NCBI GenBank assembly: GCA_024707225.1
Contig: JANQAE010000003.1
Span: forward strand, 310,001-374,000
Direction of reading: 5' to 3'
Length of the DNA stretch: 64,000 nt
DNA from: Dokdonella sp.
GTDB taxonomy: Bacteria; Pseudomonadota; Gammaproteobacteria; Xanthomonadales; Rhodanobacteraceae
Shown here: in pieces, positions 17,946-31,912 of the stretch
Layout: every line of letters starts with the position of its first letter
Numbering within the stretch: position 1 is the first letter of the stretch
Notes under the pieces: model-generated
The model's database searches: none
What the model was told of the DNA's origin: nothing
The model's input: only the letters and a program-made list of their open reading frames with translations
Position numbers and translations under genes: made by a program

Positions 17946-20900
17946 TCATGCCGGCTCGGCTCCGCCGGCATCGGGGACGGCCCTCCGCGGCCGGCGGCGC
18001 AGCCGGTCGAAGAACAGGTAGATCACCGGCGTCGTGAACAGCGTCAGGATCTGGCTCGCGATCAGGCCGCCGACCATGACCAGGCCGAGCGGCGCGCGCA
18101 GCTCGGCGCCCGAGCCGGTCGCGAACATCAGCGGCACCGCGCCGAACAGCGCGGCCAGCGTCGTCATCAGGATCGGCCGGAAGCGCAGCAGCGCGGCCTG
18201 ATGGATCGCCTCGCGCGGCGACAGGCCCTGCTCGCGTTCGGCCTCGAGCGCGAAGTCGATCATCATGATCGCGTTCTTCTTGACCAGGCCGATCAGCAGC
18301 ACGATGCCGATCACCGCGATCAGGTCCAGGCTCTGCCCGCTGATCAGCAGCGCCAGCAGCGCGCCGACGGTCGCCGAGGGCAGCGTCGAGAGGATCGTGA
18401 CCGGATGGATGTAGCTCTCGTAGAGCACGCCGAGCACGATGTACATCACCAGCACGGCGGCCAGGATCAGCCACAGCGTGCTCGCCAGCGAGTTGCGGAA
18501 CGCATCGGCCGCGCCCTGCAGGCGCAGCTCGACGCTGGCCGGCATCGCCAGCTCGTGCTGCGCCTGCTCGATCGCCGCGACCGCCTCGCCGAGCGAGGCG
18601 CCGGGCGCGAGATTGAACGAGACCGTGACCGCCGGGAACTGGCCGATGTGGTTGACCAGCAGCGCCGAGGGCCGCTCCTCGATGCGCGCGATGCCCGACA
18701 GCGGCACCTGCTGCCCATCGGCGGCGGCGACGCGGATCCGCGCGATCGCCTCCGGCCCGAACTGGAAATCCGGGCGTGCCTCGAGCACGACGCGATACTG
18801 GTTGGCCTGCGTGAAGATCGTCGAGATCTGGCGCTGGCCGAACGCATCGTAGAGCGCGTCGGCGATCGCCGAGACCGATACGCCGAGCCGTGCCGCGGCA
18901 TTGCGGTCGATCGCGACGTAGGCCTGCAGGCCCTGATCCTGCAGGTCGCTGGCGACGTCGGCGAGCGGGCCGGCGCGCTGCAGCCGCTCGAGCAGGCGCG
19001 GCGTCCACGCGGCCAGCTCGGCGAAGTCCGGGCTGGTCAGGCTGAACTGGTATTGCGTGCGGCTGATCCGGTCCTCGATGCTGAGCTCCTGCACCGGCTG
19101 CAGGTACAGCGCGATGCCGGGCACGCGCGCGACGCGCTCGCGCAGGCGCTCGATGACGGCGAGCGCGCCGGCGCTGCGTTCGCCGTGCGGCTTGAGCTCG
19201 ATCAGCAGGCGTCCGGTGTTGAGTGTGGCGTTGCTGCCGTCGACGCCGATGAACGAGGACAGGCTCGCGACGTCGGGGTCCTTCAGGATCTCGTCGGCCA
19301 GCGCCTGCTGGCGCTCGGACATCGCCGCGAACGACACCGACTGCGGCGCCTCGCTGATGCCCTGGATCAGGCCGGCGTCCTGGATCGGGAAGAAGCCCTT
19401 CGGCACGGCCAGGTACAGCGCCGCGGTCAGCGCCAGCGTCGCCAGCGTCGCGACCAGCATCAGCGGCTGGCGCGCCAGCACCCAGTGCAGCGCGCGGTCG
19501 TAGGCGTCGATCATGCGGTCGAACGCGTCGCCGTGACGGTGCCGCGCGCCGTCCGTCTCGTCGCGGCGCGTCGGATGGCCGTGGCGCAGGAACAGGGCGC
19601 ACATCATCGGCGTCAGCGTCAGCGACACGATCAGCGAGATGCCGATCGCGACCGCCAGCGTGATCGCGAACTCGTGGAACAGCCGGCCGACCACGTCGGC
19701 CATGAACAGCAGCGGGATCAGCACCGCGATCAGCGACAGCGTCAGCGAGATCAGCGTGAAGCCGATCTGGCGCGCGCCGTCCAGCGCCGCCTGCAGCGGC
19801 CGCGCGCCGCGTTCCAGGTGACGGGCGATGTTCTCGAGCATGACGATCGCATCGTCGACGACGAAGCCGGTGGCGATCGTCAGCGCCATCAGCGTCAGAT
19901 TGTTCAGCGAGAACCCGGCCAGCAGCATCACGCCGAACGTGCCGATCAGCGACAGCGGCACGGCGATGCTCGGAATGATCGTGGCCGGCACGTTGCGCAG
20001 GAACACGAACGTGACCATCACGACCAGGCCGATCGCGAGCATCAGCTCGTGCTGCACGCCGCGGATCGAGGCGCGGATCGACTCGGTGCGGTCACTCAGC
20101 ACGGCCACGTCGATGCCGGCCGGCAGCGCCGCCGAGAGCTGCGGCAGCAGCGCGCGCACGCGGTCGACCACCTCGATCACGTTGGCGCCGGGCTGGCGCT
20201 GGATGTTGACCAGGATCGCCGGCACCGGCCCGGACCAGGCGGCCAGGTGGCGGTTCTCGGCACCGTCCTCGACGGTCGCCACGTCGCCCAGGCGCAGCGG
20301 GGCGCCGTCGCGATAGGCCAGGATCAGCTCGCGATACTCCTGGACCGAACGCATCTGGTCGTTGGCGTCGAGCATGATCGCGCGCGTCGGGCCGTCGAAG
20401 CTGCCCTTGGGCGTGTTGACGTTGGCCGCGCCGATCGCGCCGCGGATGTCGGCGACCGAGAGGCCCGCCGCGGCCAGCGCGACCGGATTGACCTGCACGC
20501 GCACCGCCGGCCGCTGGCCGCCGGCCAGGCTGACCAGGCCGACGCCCGGCAGCTGCGAGAGGCGCTGTGCCATGCGCGTGTCGACCAGGTCGTAGACCGC
20601 CGGCAGCGCCATCGCCGAGGACGTGACGGCCAGCGTCAGGATCGGCGTATCGGCCGGATTGACCTTGCGGTACACCGGCGGCACCGGCAGGTCGTTGGGC
20701 AGGAACGAGCTGGCCGCGTTGATCGCCGCCTGCACCTCCTGCTCGGCGACCGCCAGCGAGACCTCGAGCGTGAACTGCAGCGTGATCACCGAGGCGCCGC
20801 CCGAACTGGTCGAGGACATCTGCTTGAGGCCGGGGATCTGGCCGAGCCTGCGCTCCAGCGGCGCGGTGATCGCGCGCGTGGTCACGGTCGGACTCGCGCC

Positions 20901-21056
20901 CGGATACAGCGTCAGCACCTGGATGATCGGGTAGTCGACCTGCGGCAGCGCGGCCACCGGCAGCAGGCGGTACGCGAGCAGGCCCGACAGCAGCAGCGCG
21001 ACCATCAGCAGCGTGGTCGCGACCGGCCGCAGGATGAAGGGACGCGACAGGTTCAC
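17946..21056 (-). CDS. mdtB: multidrug efflux RND permease subunit MdtB
   Basis: A 1036-residue RND transporter, partner of MdtC. It begins [18 protein letters not shown] and contains [26 protein letters not shown], typical of MdtB, and the Asp-Asp pair in [18 protein letters not shown]. The start is GTG at 21056, which overlaps the mdtA stop by four bases (GTGA), indicating translational coupling. The known E. coli system exports bile salts, novobiocin and other agents and is under the BaeSR envelope-stress pathway; no such regulator is adjacent here. Confidence 0.92.
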   Translation of the reverse strand: MNLSRPFILRPVATTLLMVALLLSGLLAYRLLPVAALPQVDYPIIQVLTLYPGASPTVTTRAITAPLERRLGQIPGLKQMSSTSSGGASVITLQFTLEVSLAVAEQEVQAAINAASSFLPNDLPVPPVYRKVNPADTPILTLAVTSSAMALPAVYDLVDTRMAQRLSQLPGVGLVSLAGGQRPAVRVQVNPVALAAAGLSVADIRGAIGAANVNTPKGSFDGPTRAIMLDANDQMRSVQEYRELILAYRDGAPLRLGDVATVEDGAENRHLAAWSGPVPAILVNIQRQPGANVIEVVDRVRALLPQLSAALPAGIDVAVLSDRTESIRASIRGVQHELMLAIGLVVMVTFVFLRNVPATIIPSIAVPLSLIGTFGVMLLAGFSLNNLTLMALTIATGFVVDDAIVMLENIARHLERGARPLQAALDGARQIGFTLISLTLSLIAVLIPLLFMADVVGRLFHEFAITLAVAIGISLIVSLTLTPMMCALFLRHGHPTRRDETDGARHRHGDAFDRMIDAYDRALHWVLARQPLMLVATLATLALTAALYLAVPKGFFPIQDAGLIQGISEAPQSVSFAAMSERQQALADEILKDPDVASLSSFIGVDGSNATLNTGRLLIELKPHGERSAGALAVIERLRERVARVPGIALYLQPVQELSIEDRISRTQYQFSLTSPDFAELAAWTPRLLERLQRAGPLADVASDLQDQGLQAYVAIDRNAAARLGVSVSAIADALYDAFGQRQISTIFTQANQYRVVLEARPDFQFGPEAIARIRVAAADGQQVPLSGIARIEERPSALLVNHIGQFPAVTVSFNLAPGASLGEAVAAIEQAQHELAMPASVELRLQGAADAFRNSLASTLWLILAAVLVMYIVLGVLYESYIHPVTILSTLPSATVGALLALLISGQSLDLIAVIGIVLLIGLVKKNAIMMIDFALEAEREQGLSPREAIHQAALLRFRPILMTTLAALFGAVPLMFATGSGAELRAPLGLVMVGGLIASQILTLFTTPVIYLFFDRLRRRPRRAVPDAGGAEPA

Positions 21057-22249
21057 GAGCGCTTCGCCGGCGCCTCGGGCGCGGGCGCGTCCGGGATGAT
21101 CTCCACCTTAGCGCCCTCGCGCAGGCGGTCCAGACCTTCCAGCACGACGCGCTCGCCGGCCGCGATACCGTCGAGCACCGCGACGCGCTCGCCGTCGGCC
21201 GCGCCGAGCTTGAGCGGCCGCACGCTGATCGTGTCGCCGTCGCCTACGACGTAGACGAAGTTGCCCTTGGCGCCGAACTGCACGGCCGCGTTCGGGATCA
21301 CGATCGAGTCGGTGCTCGACACCTGCAGCCGCACGTTGACGAACTGGTTCGGATACAGGCTCTCGTCGGCATTATCGAAGCCGGCGCGCAGGCGCAGCGT
21401 GCCGGTGGTCGTGTCGATGCGGTTGTCGAGGCTGGTCAGCGTGCCGGTCGCCAGCTGGCGGCGCTCCTCGCGGTCCCAGGCCTCGACGGTCAGCGCGCGC
21501 TCGGCGCGCACCGCCTCGAGCACCGCCGGCAGTTCGGTCTCGGGGATCGTGAACAGCACGCTGATCGGCGCCATCTGCGTGATCGTCGCGATGCCGTCGC
21601 TGTCGCCGCTGCGCACCAGATTGCCGACGTCGACGCTGCGCAGACCGATGCGGCCGCCGATCGGCGCGACGATGCGCGTATAGGTCAGCTGCAGGCGCGC
21701 GTCGTCGACCGCGGCCTGGTCGGTCTGGCGGCGCGCCTCGTACTGGCGCACCAGGGCCTCCTGCGTGCCGAGCTGCTGGCCGGACACGTAGCCCTTGCCC
21801 TGCAGCTCGCGATAGCGCGCGAGGTCCGACTGCGCATTGGCGAGCTCGGCCAGATTCTGCTGCTGCGTACCCTGCGCCTGCGCGAGCTGGACCTGGAACG
21901 GGCGCGGGTCGATCTCGGCCAGCAGATCGCCGGCGGCCACCTGCTGGCCCTCCTCGAACGCGACGCGGATCAGCTCGCCCTCGACGCGGCTGCGCACGGT
22001 CACCGTGTTGAGCGGCGTCACCGTGCCGAGCGCCTTGAGGCGCAATACCAGATCCTCGCGCTGCGCGGTCGCGACACGCACCGGCACCACCTGGGTGCCG
22101 TCGCGCCAGCCGCCGCGCGTCGGCGGCGGATTCGCACCGGCGCCGACGAAATGCCGCCACGCGAAGAAGCCGCCGGCCAGCAGGACCGCCACCAGGAACA
22201 GACCGACGAATGGTCGCAGGCGGGAACGGGACGGCGGATGGACGGTCAT
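21053..22249 (-). CDS. mdtA: multidrug efflux membrane fusion protein MdtA
   Basis: A 398-residue periplasmic adaptor anchored by one N-terminal helix ([18 protein letters not shown]). It has the barrel-sandwich hybrid ([20 protein letters not shown] and [20 protein letters not shown]) separated by a coiled-coil hairpin ([22 protein letters not shown] onward), then a beta-barrel and membrane-proximal domain. AGGAG lies five to six bases before the ATG. It is the first gene of mdtABC and divergent from maeB. Confidence 0.92.
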   Translation of the reverse strand: MTVHPPSRSRLRPFVGLFLVAVLLAGGFFAWRHFVGAGANPPPTRGGWRDGTQVVPVRVATAQREDLVLRLKALGTVTPLNTVTVRSRVEGELIRVAFEEGQQVAAGDLLAEIDPRPFQVQLAQAQGTQQQNLAELANAQSDLARYRELQGKGYVSGQQLGTQEALVRQYEARRQTDQAAVDDARLQLTYTRIVAPIGGRIGLRSVDVGNLVRSGDSDGIATITQMAPISVLFTIPETELPAVLEAVRAERALTVEAWDREERRQLATGTLTSLDNRIDTTTGTLRLRAGFDNADESLYPNQFVNVRLQVSSTDSIVIPNAAVQFGAKGNFVYVVGDGDTISVRPLKLGAADGERVAVLDGIAAGERVVLEGLDRLREGAKVEIIPDAPAPEAPAKRS

Positions 22250-22628
22250 GGCAACTCCTGTCCCGCGGATCGGCGCGGGGCATTGGCGTGAAACGGACGA
22301 AGACGGGATGGCTGTGCCGGCGGCGCGTATCGGCGCCGGTCACTGGCTCGCTCGGAAGGGGCCGGATACGCGAAGACCGCGCGCGCGGACGACCGAGTGG
22401 ATTTTAGTCCGGGTCATGGCGCCAAAGTTCCTTCTCTTTCGGCACTTGCCAAAGCGGCTGCCGATACGCTCGCGCCAGCGGAGACCGGCAGGTGCCGCGC
22501 GGCCGATGCGGCCACATCGACAGTGCCGTGACAGCCGCCAGGTGCAACATGGGGACGGTGTATAGTCCGGATCGATCCGGAGACCCCCGAGCACCGGCCG
22601 TTCCGGTGCGTCCAACCGTCATTGCCTC
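22250..22628. other. divergent promoter region of mdtABC and maeB
   Basis: A 379-base gap between the divergent genes. The maeB side carries the TATAGT box, palindrome and 5' hairpin described separately. On the mdtA side I see direct GC-rich repeats of the type GGCGCGTATCGGCGCCGGTCACTGG (two related copies near 22270-22350) and ATTTTAGTCC, but no convincing -35/-10 pair or BaeR-type box. Confidence 0.45.
22561..22609 (+). promoter_or_regulatory. putative maeB promoter, 16-bp palindrome and leader hairpin
   Basis: TATAGT (22561-22566) is a plausible -10 box. It runs directly into the perfect palindrome TCCGGATCGATCCGGA (22566-22581), placed where a repressor would cover the start of transcription. 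A second hairpin GCACCGG/CCGGTGC with loop CCGTT (22591-22609) follows, 19 bases before the ATG. No good -35 box is visible. Confidence 0.4.
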
Positions 22629-24924
22629 ATGTCCAATGCCGAAGAACTGAAGAAGGCCGCGCTCGAGTACCACCGCAAGGCGCCGGCCGGCAAGATCAAG
22701 GTCACGCCGACCAAGCCCGTCGTCACCCAGCGCGAGCTGTCGCTGGCCTACTCGCCCGGCGTCGCCGCCGCCTGCGAGGAGATCGTGCGCGATCCGGCCG
22801 AGGTGGCCACGCTGACCGCGCGCGGCAACCTGGTCGCCGTCATCACCAACGGCACCGCCGTGCTCGGCCTCGGCAACATCGGGCCGCTGGCGGCCAAGCC
22901 GGTGATGGAAGGCAAGGGCATGCTGTTCCAGAAGTTCGCCGGCATCGACGTGTTCGACATCGAGATCGACGAGTGCGATCCGGACAAGCTGGTCGACATC
23001 ATCGCCAGCCTCGAGCCGAGCTTCGGCGGCATCAACCTCGAGGACATCAAGGCGCCGGAGTGCTTCGAGGTCGAGCGCAAGCTGCGCGAGCGCATGAAGA
23101 TCCCGGTCTTCCACGACGACCAGCACGGCACCGCGATCATCGTCGGCGCCGCGATCGTCAATGCGCTCAAGGTCGTCGGCAAGGCGATCGGCGACATCCG
23201 CCTGGTCCACACCGGCGCCGGCGCGGCCGGCATCGCCTGCCTGGACATGCTGGTCAGCCTCGGCGTCAGGCCCGAGCACATCCAGGTCGTCGACCGGCTC
23301 GGCGTGGTCTACGCCGGCCGTGCCGAGGAGATGGACGCGAACAAGGCGCGCTATGCGCGCGACACCGCCGCGCGCCGCCTCGAGGAGATCATCGACGGCG
23401 CCGACGTGTTCCTCGGCCTGTCGGCGCCCGGCGTGCTGAGCCAGGCGATGGTGCGGCGCATGGCACCGCGGCCGATCATCCTGGCGCTGGCCAACCCGAC
23501 GCCGGAGATCCTGCCCGAGCTGGTCCGCGAGGTCAGTCCGGACGCGATCGTCGCGACCGGTCGTTCGGACTATCCGAACCAGGTCAACAACGCGCTGTGC
23601 TTCCCGTATATCTTCCGCGGCGCGCTCGACGTCGGCGCGACGACGATCAACGAGGCGATGAAGGTCGCCTGCGTGCACGCGATCGCCGATCTGGCCGAGC
23701 GTGAGATGTCCGACGTCGCCGCACGCGCCTACGGCGGCGAGATGCCGGAGTTCGGTCCGGACTATCTGATCCCGCAGCCGTTCGACCCGCGCCTGCTGAC
23801 CCAGCTGGCACCGGCGGTCGCCCAGGCGGCGATGGAATCGGGCGTGGCCACGCGCCCGCTCGAATCGCTGGAGGCCTACCGCACCGAGCTCAACGCGTTC
23901 GTGTTCCGCACCGGCCTGATCATGCGGCCGCTGTTCGACCGCGCGCGCGCCGATCCGCAGCGCATCGTCTACGCCGAGGGCGAGGAGGAGGTCGTGCTGC
24001 GCGCGCTGCAGCACATCGCCGACGAGCGCATGGCGCGACCGATCCTGATCGGCCGCCCGGCCGTCATCGAGGCGCGCATCCAGCGCCTGCACCTGCGGAT
24101 CCGCCCCGGCATCGACTTCGAGATCTGCAACATCGAGAGCGATCCGCGCTTCCGCGACTACTGGACGCATTACCACGAGCTGCTGCAGCGCCGCGGCGTG
24201 ACGCCCGACAGCGCCAAGGCCGTGGTGCGCTCGCGGCCGACCGTGATCGCCGCGCTGATGGTCGCGCGCGGCGAGGCCGACGCGATGATCACCGGCATCG
24301 TCGGCCGCTATCACAAGAAGCTGCGCTACATCCAGGATATCATCCCGCTCGACGAGGGCGTCTGCGCGCCGGCGGCGATGACCGGCGTGGTCAATGCCAA
24401 GGGTGCGTTCTTCTACGTCGACACCCACGTCAAGCTGGACCCGACCGCCGAGCAGATCGCCGAGGCGACGATCCAGGCCGCCAAGCGGCTGGGCATGTTC
24501 GGCGTGACGCCGAAGATCGCCCTGCTCTCGCATTCGAACTTCGGCAGCCACGAGGATCCGGTCGCGGCCAAGATGCGCCAGGCGCTGGGCCTGATCCCGC
24601 GCGCGCGCGCCGGATCTGGAGGTCGAGGGCGAGATGCACGCCGACACCGCGCTCAGCGAGGAGATCCGCGAACGGATCTTCCCGAACTCGCGGTTGCAGG
24701 GACGCGCGAACCTGTTCGTGTTCCCGAACATGGACGCGGCCAACATCAGCTACAACATGACGCGCGTGCTGACCGACGGCGTCGTGATCGGCCCGATGCT
24801 GATGGGCCTGTCGCAGCCGGCGCACATCATCACGCCGTCGGCGACGGTGCGCCGCGTCGTCAACATGACCGCGATCGCCAGCGTCGAGTCGCAGATCCGC
24901 AAGGCGCAGGCGGCCGGCGCCTGA
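22629..24924 (+). CDS. maeB: NADP-dependent malic enzyme with phosphotransacetylase-like domain, one frameshift
   Basis: About 765 residues, converting malate to pyruvate, CO2 and NADPH. The first 430 residues are the malic enzyme domain ([46 protein letters not shown]). The rest is the phosphate acetyl/butyryltransferase-like domain found in MaeB, usually regulatory and not catalytic. Near 24608-24620 the frame is lost in an alternating CG run and resumes as [18 protein letters not shown] to the true stop at 24922-24924. Adding one CG unit gives [16 protein letters not shown], so a two-base contraction is the simplest explanation. It is divergent from mdtA. Confidence 0.9.
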
Positions 24925-24939
24925 CGCCCGCGTGACGAA

Positions 24940-24962
24940 GCCCCGGCATCAGTTGCCGGGGC
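24940..24962. terminator. hairpin between maeB and the LRR gene
   Basis: A perfect 9-bp stem GCCCCGGCA/TGCCGGGGC with loop TCAGT, 15 bases after the maeB stop and 11 bases after the LRR stop read from the other side. It lacks a T tract, so termination efficiency is uncertain. Confidence 0.5.
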
Positions 24963-24973
24963 CATCACCACGC

Positions 24974-26440
24974 TCAAGGGGCCGGATCGAATCCGCCGGC
25001 CCAGATCACGTCCGGAAACGCCGTGCAGGCCTGATACCACGGCGTCTCGCCGGTCGCCTGGTCCCACTGCGCGGACGGCTCCGGATCCAGATGGTTCGGA
25101 CACAGCGCCGTCGCGTCGGGCCGGATGCCGCCCGGCACGATCGGCGGCGCCGGCCCGGTCAGGCGGTTGTTCGAGACCTCGTAGCCGAGCAGCATGTGCA
25201 GGATCGCCACGCGCGGCGCGGTGCCGGTCAGGTGGTTGTCGTTGACCCGGAACCAGCCCAGGCGCGGCATGCCGTTCAACACCGGGATCGCGCCGCCGAG
25301 CCGGTTATGCGAGACGTCGAAGCTGTTCATCATCGGCAGATCGGCCAGCGACGGAATGCCGCCGGTCAGCTGGTTTCTCGCGGCATGGAACGTGCCCATC
25401 GAGGCCAGTCCGGCGATCTCCGGAAGGCGACCGCTCAGTCGGTTGTTCGACGCGTCGAAGTGGGTCATCTCCGGCGTCGCGCCGAACGTCGGCAGCGCGC
25501 CGGTGAGCGCATTGTCGTCGACGTAGAACACGCGTAGATGCGGCACCTGATCGAATGCGGGGATCTGTCCTTCCAGGCGGTTGGACGCGACGTCGTAGAT
25601 CTCCAGCGCCGGCAGATTCGCGAACGAGGACGGAATGCGGTCGAACTGGTTGTTGCGCGCGTAGAACTGAACGAGGCGCGGCAGGCCGGCGATCGGCGGC
25701 AGCGGGCCGCTCAGCTCATTGGCATTGGCGCCGAAGAACGTCAGATCGGCCAGATGCGCCAGCGGCGGCAGCGCGCCGGAGAACGCGTTGTCGCTCACGT
25801 CGATCATCGCCAGCTTCGGCATGCCGTCGAACGCCGGCACGGCGCCGCTGAGCCGGTTCGCCGCGACCACGTATTCCTCGAGCGCTGCCGGCCCGTTCTC
25901 GGCCGGAAAAGGCGGGATCGCGCCCTCGAGCCGGTTGTGGTTGACGTTGAAGCGGCGCAGATTGCGCAGGCCGGCCAGTGACGGCAAGGGTCCGGTCAGG
26001 CCGTATTCCTCGGCCGTGTTGACCTGCTGCGTCGCCTCGAACACGACCAGGTTGACCAGCGCGCCGAGCGGCGGGATCGGACCCTCGAAGAAGTTCAGCG
26101 GCAACCGGAAGATCTTGAGCTGGGTCTGTTCGGACAGCGAGGCCGGCAGCGTGCCCCAGACGTTGTTGCGGACCATCTCCAGGCCGAGCACATGGTCGCC
26201 GGCACCGTCGCAAATCACGCCGTACCAGGTGCATTCGGTGCCGGCCGGGCCGCCCCAGTTGCTGCGGTCGAACCAGTACTCCGGATGCATGTCGGCATAG
26301 AAATCGAGCAGGAACGCGCGCTCGGACGCGGGCACCGCCGCCGGCGCGACCGCCGGAACGGCGGTCAATGCGAGCGCGAGCAGCCACCGCGCGAGCGACG
26401 GCGGGCGGACCGGCCGGTAGGAAAGGCGAATCGGAATCAT
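24974..26440 (-). CDS. secreted plant-type leucine-rich repeat protein
   Basis: A 488-residue exported protein. A signal peptide (LARWLLALALTAVPAVAPAAV) is followed by a cap like the plant LRRNT_2 domain (SNWGGPAGTECTWYGVICDG, with the paired Cys) and about 14 repeats of 21-24 residues of the form L..F.A..N.LSG.LP.IAGLP, the L-x-G-x-[IL]-P type of plant receptor kinases. The last 40 residues leave the repeats, contain two Cys (ALCPNHL, YQACTAF) and end VIWAGGFDPAP, a version of the tail motif shared with other proteins here. The start at 26440 has GGAG eight bases upstream. Binding partner unknown; an extracellular protein or host-surface interaction is possible. Confidence 0.85.
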   Translation of the reverse strand: MIPIRLSYRPVRPPSLARWLLALALTAVPAVAPAAVPASERAFLLDFYADMHPEYWFDRSNWGGPAGTECTWYGVICDGAGDHVLGLEMVRNNVWGTLPASLSEQTQLKIFRLPLNFFEGPIPPLGALVNLVVFEATQQVNTAEEYGLTGPLPSLAGLRNLRRFNVNHNRLEGAIPPFPAENGPAALEEYVVAANRLSGAVPAFDGMPKLAMIDVSDNAFSGALPPLAHLADLTFFGANANELSGPLPPIAGLPRLVQFYARNNQFDRIPSSFANLPALEIYDVASNRLEGQIPAFDQVPHLRVFYVDDNALTGALPTFGATPEMTHFDASNNRLSGRLPEIAGLASMGTFHAARNQLTGGIPSLADLPMMNSFDVSHNRLGGAIPVLNGMPRLGWFRVNDNHLTGTAPRVAILHMLLGYEVSNNRLTGPAPPIVPGGIRPDATALCPNHLDPEPSAQWDQATGETPWYQACTAFPDVIWAGGFDPAP

Positions 26441-26519
26441 CGATGGGTCTCCGGAAATCGAGTGGCGCTCGGATGTGCCGTGCGCACGCCATGCGCACGG
26501 TGGCGGATCGTCAAGGGGA

Positions 26520-28064
26520 CTAGTCGAAGCCATCGGAGAAGATCGCATCGCCGACCGTGCGCTCGAACGCACCGATGTCGACGCCGGCACCCGAGAGGCG
26601 TGCATGGCCCTCGCCGCGCTGGTCGTGGACCAGATTTTCCGGATTCAGTCCGGCGTCGAGCGCGGGACTGTCGGCGGCCAGCGCATGCGTCAGCGTCGGC
26701 CCGCCGTTGTCGGCGAGCGGCAGCAGACGCGGATCGCCGGCCAGCGTATCGGGCGGCACGGCCAGGCTCGAGGCGCCGATCAGATTGCCGGACCCGGCGA
26801 TGACCAGCTTCGGCAGCTGGGTGTCGATGTCGGCGATGCCGTAGACGGTGGTATTGGCCGCGACGATCGAGCTCTCGATGCGCGGCGGGAAATCGTAGAC
26901 GCCCTGAAACAGCGGATGCTGCGGCAGCATGCCGCCGGCGCCGTAGCCGGCGGTATTGAACGCGATCGTGCTGTTGGACAGGCGCACGCCGCCGATCAGC
27001 GTCCAGATGCCGCCGCCGGTGTTCTGCGCGGTATTGCCCGACACCGTGCTGTTGATCAGCACCATGCGGTCGGCGGCGACGTCGCCACCGATCATCGCGA
27101 TCGCGCCGCCGGAGCCGGCCTCGTTGCCAGACAGCGTGCTGCGCTCGATGCGCAGATGGTTGTGCGTCATGATCGCGCCGCCCATGCCCTGGTCGACCGT
27201 GAAATAGCCGTAGCCGGCCGCGTAGGGCCGGCCGGTCGCGCGGTTGCCGCTGAACGTGCTGTCGCTCACCGTTACGGTACTGTTGACGTAGGCAGCGTAG
27301 CCGACGTAGACACCGCCGCCCAGCGCACCTCCGAGCGGGGAGGACACCTCGTTGCCGGTGACGGTCGAGCGCACCAGCGCGAGGTCACGACTGCCGTCGA
27401 CGAACAGGGCGCCGCCCGCAGCCACGTAGCTGGCGCCGTCGACGACATCGACGCGGCACGCTTCCAGATGCGAATCGGTCAGCGTCGCGCCGGCGGCGGC
27501 GATGCAGCCGCCCCTGGCCAGCGATACCGCCGAGACCGAGCAGTCGCGCACCGTGCTGCCGGTCAGCACGACCGAGCCGTCGGAGTCGATGCAGCCGCCG
27601 CGCACGGTGTCCTCGGGATCGGTGCCGGCGACCGCGCCGCCGCGCACGGTCAGGCCTTCGATCGTCAGCGTGCCGGTGCCGGTGTGGCGCAGCACGCGGT
27701 CGGCGCCGTTGCCGGCCACGGCCAGCGTTGCGGCGCCAGGGCCGCGCAGGGTCAGGCCGTGCTGCACGACCGGGAGGGCGCCGCCGGTCAGGCTGATCGT
27801 GCCGCAGGTCAGCGCGCTGAGGTCGATCGTATCGTCCGGTGCCGCGCCGGCCAGCGCTTCGCGCAGGCTGCCCGCACCGCCGTCGCCGCACTGCGTGACC
27901 GGCCAGGTCGCGCCGCCCTCGGGCCAGCCGCTCGCATGCGCGGCCGGCAGGCCGACCGCAGCAGCCACGCCGACCGACACGCCGAGCGCGAGCGCCAGCG
28001 CGACCGCCAGCGGCCGCCGGGTGCCGTACACGGCCCCGCTCGTCAGGTTTGCATCATTCACCAC
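26520..28064 (-). CDS. secreted parallel beta-helix (choice-of-anchor Q type) protein
   Basis: A 514-residue exported protein. After the signal region (LAVALALALGVSVGVAAAVGLPAAHA) comes the usual opening of this family (CGDGGAGSLREALAGAAPDDTIDLS) and then many short beta-helix coils with STVSGNTA, STFSGNRA, STLSGNEA and STIAFNTA repeats. The C-terminal block NGGPTLTHALAADSPALDAGL and DQRG..R..GAGVDIGAFE is the choice-of-anchor Q ending. It ends TVGDAIFSDGFD, a form of the shared tail motif. Start is GTG; GGAGG precedes two adjacent GTG codons (28064 and 28061), the second being better spaced. It lies 79 bases upstream of the LRR gene. Confidence 0.85.
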   Translation of the reverse strand: MVNDANLTSGAVYGTRRPLAVALALALGVSVGVAAAVGLPAAHASGWPEGGATWPVTQCGDGGAGSLREALAGAAPDDTIDLSALTCGTISLTGGALPVVQHGLTLRGPGAATLAVAGNGADRVLRHTGTGTLTIEGLTVRGGAVAGTDPEDTVRGGCIDSDGSVVLTGSTVRDCSVSAVSLARGGCIAAAGATLTDSHLEACRVDVVDGASYVAAGGALFVDGSRDLALVRSTVTGNEVSSPLGGALGGGVYVGYAAYVNSTVTVSDSTFSGNRATGRPYAAGYGYFTVDQGMGGAIMTHNHLRIERSTLSGNEAGSGGAIAMIGGDVAADRMVLINSTVSGNTAQNTGGGIWTLIGGVRLSNSTIAFNTAGYGAGGMLPQHPLFQGVYDFPPRIESSIVAANTTVYGIADIDTQLPKLVIAGSGNLIGASSLAVPPDTLAGDPRLLPLADNGGPTLTHALAADSPALDAGLNPENLVHDQRGEGHARLSGAGVDIGAFERTVGDAIFSDGFD

Positions 28065-28194
28065 CGTACCTCCCCTCTGCGCGAACGGACGATCGCTTAC
28101 CTACCGTTGCGGAGTCGACAGGTCGAAACGTGACATCGCGGCGAGAATTTTTTCTCCGGCCGTGCCGGCGGCGCCCGCCGCCGCGGCACGACGC

Positions 28195-31078
<2,884 letters not shown>

Positions 31079-31079
<1 letters not shown>

Positions 31080-31639
31080 CAGCGCTGCATGTGACGGCCG
31101 AGCCAGGCACGTGCGAACGCCCAGTCGCGGTAGATCGTGCGCTTGTCGACGTCCATGATCCGCGCGATCGCCTCGACGCTGAGGCCGACGAAGTAGCGCA
31201 GCTCGACGATCCGCGCCAGCCGCGCGTCGATCTGCTCGAGCTCGTCGATCGCCTCGTCGAGCAGGCCCAGGTGCGTGCGCTCGGGGATCGGCAGCTGCAG
31301 CGCATCGACCAGGTCGACACGCTGCCAGTCGCCGCCGCGCTTCTCGGCGCCGGCCTCGCGCGCGCGGTCGACCAGCACGTTGCGCATCATCCGCCCGGCG
31401 GTGTTGAACAGGTGCGTGCTGTCCTGGATGTCGACGCCGCCGCCGAGCATGCGCACGAACACGTCGTGCAGCAGCGCGGTCGGCTGCAGCGTCGCCTGGC
31501 GCTGCTCGCGGCCGAGCAGGCGCGCCGCCATCGCGCGCAGATCGGCGTAGACCAGCGGCAGCAGGCGGTCGAGCGCACCGGCCTCGCCGGCCTGCCAGCG
31601 CTGGATGAGCTGGGTGACTTCGCTGGGACTGGCGGACAC
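31079..31639 (-). CDS. ECF-type RNA polymerase sigma factor
   Basis: A 186-residue sigma-70 family factor with region 2 ([18 protein letters not shown], then [10 protein letters not shown] and [17 protein letters not shown]) and region 4 ([54 protein letters not shown]). The pattern fits the TIGR02999 group, which is commonly encoded beside Ser/Thr kinases instead of anti-sigma factors. The start is GTG at 31639, but no good ribosome site precedes it, so the exact start is uncertain. It is coupled by TGATG to the kinase gene. Confidence 0.88.
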
Positions 31640-31912
31640 GACGCGGCGCGCGGGGACCGTGGAGGAATGGCCGAGTATTGCCCAGAGCCCGAGCGCAGGG
31701 AAATGCGCAGTGCGGCGCGCACGGCGCTGCCTCCCTGGCGGCGCGGGCCGTCCGTGGCCCGCGCGTTCCCCGCCGCTGCGGTGTTCGCGGCACCGTCCCG
31801 GTGCCAGAGCGATCCGCCTCCCTAGTCCCTTCTGTTCGCCGCGTCCGCTCCCGGGACGGGTCGTCTCGCACCGGCGGCGATGCGCCGCCGGCTCCGTGTC
31901 CGGCGCGCCGGC

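Noticed and set aside
17862..21254. A 1130-residue open frame on the plus strand opposite mdtBC, and similar long antisense frames at 22404-24746, 29329-31158, 34048-37251 and 45711-48653
   Set aside because: They are His/Gln/Arg/Ala-rich with no domain, and mirror the codon bias of real genes on the other strand. Long antisense frames are expected at this GC content.
28147..28190. T-run and GC hairpin after the kinase stop as its terminator
   Set aside because: Read on the kinase strand the tract after the hairpin is A, not T, so it does not have terminator polarity for the kinase; on the other strand the T-run comes before the hairpin.
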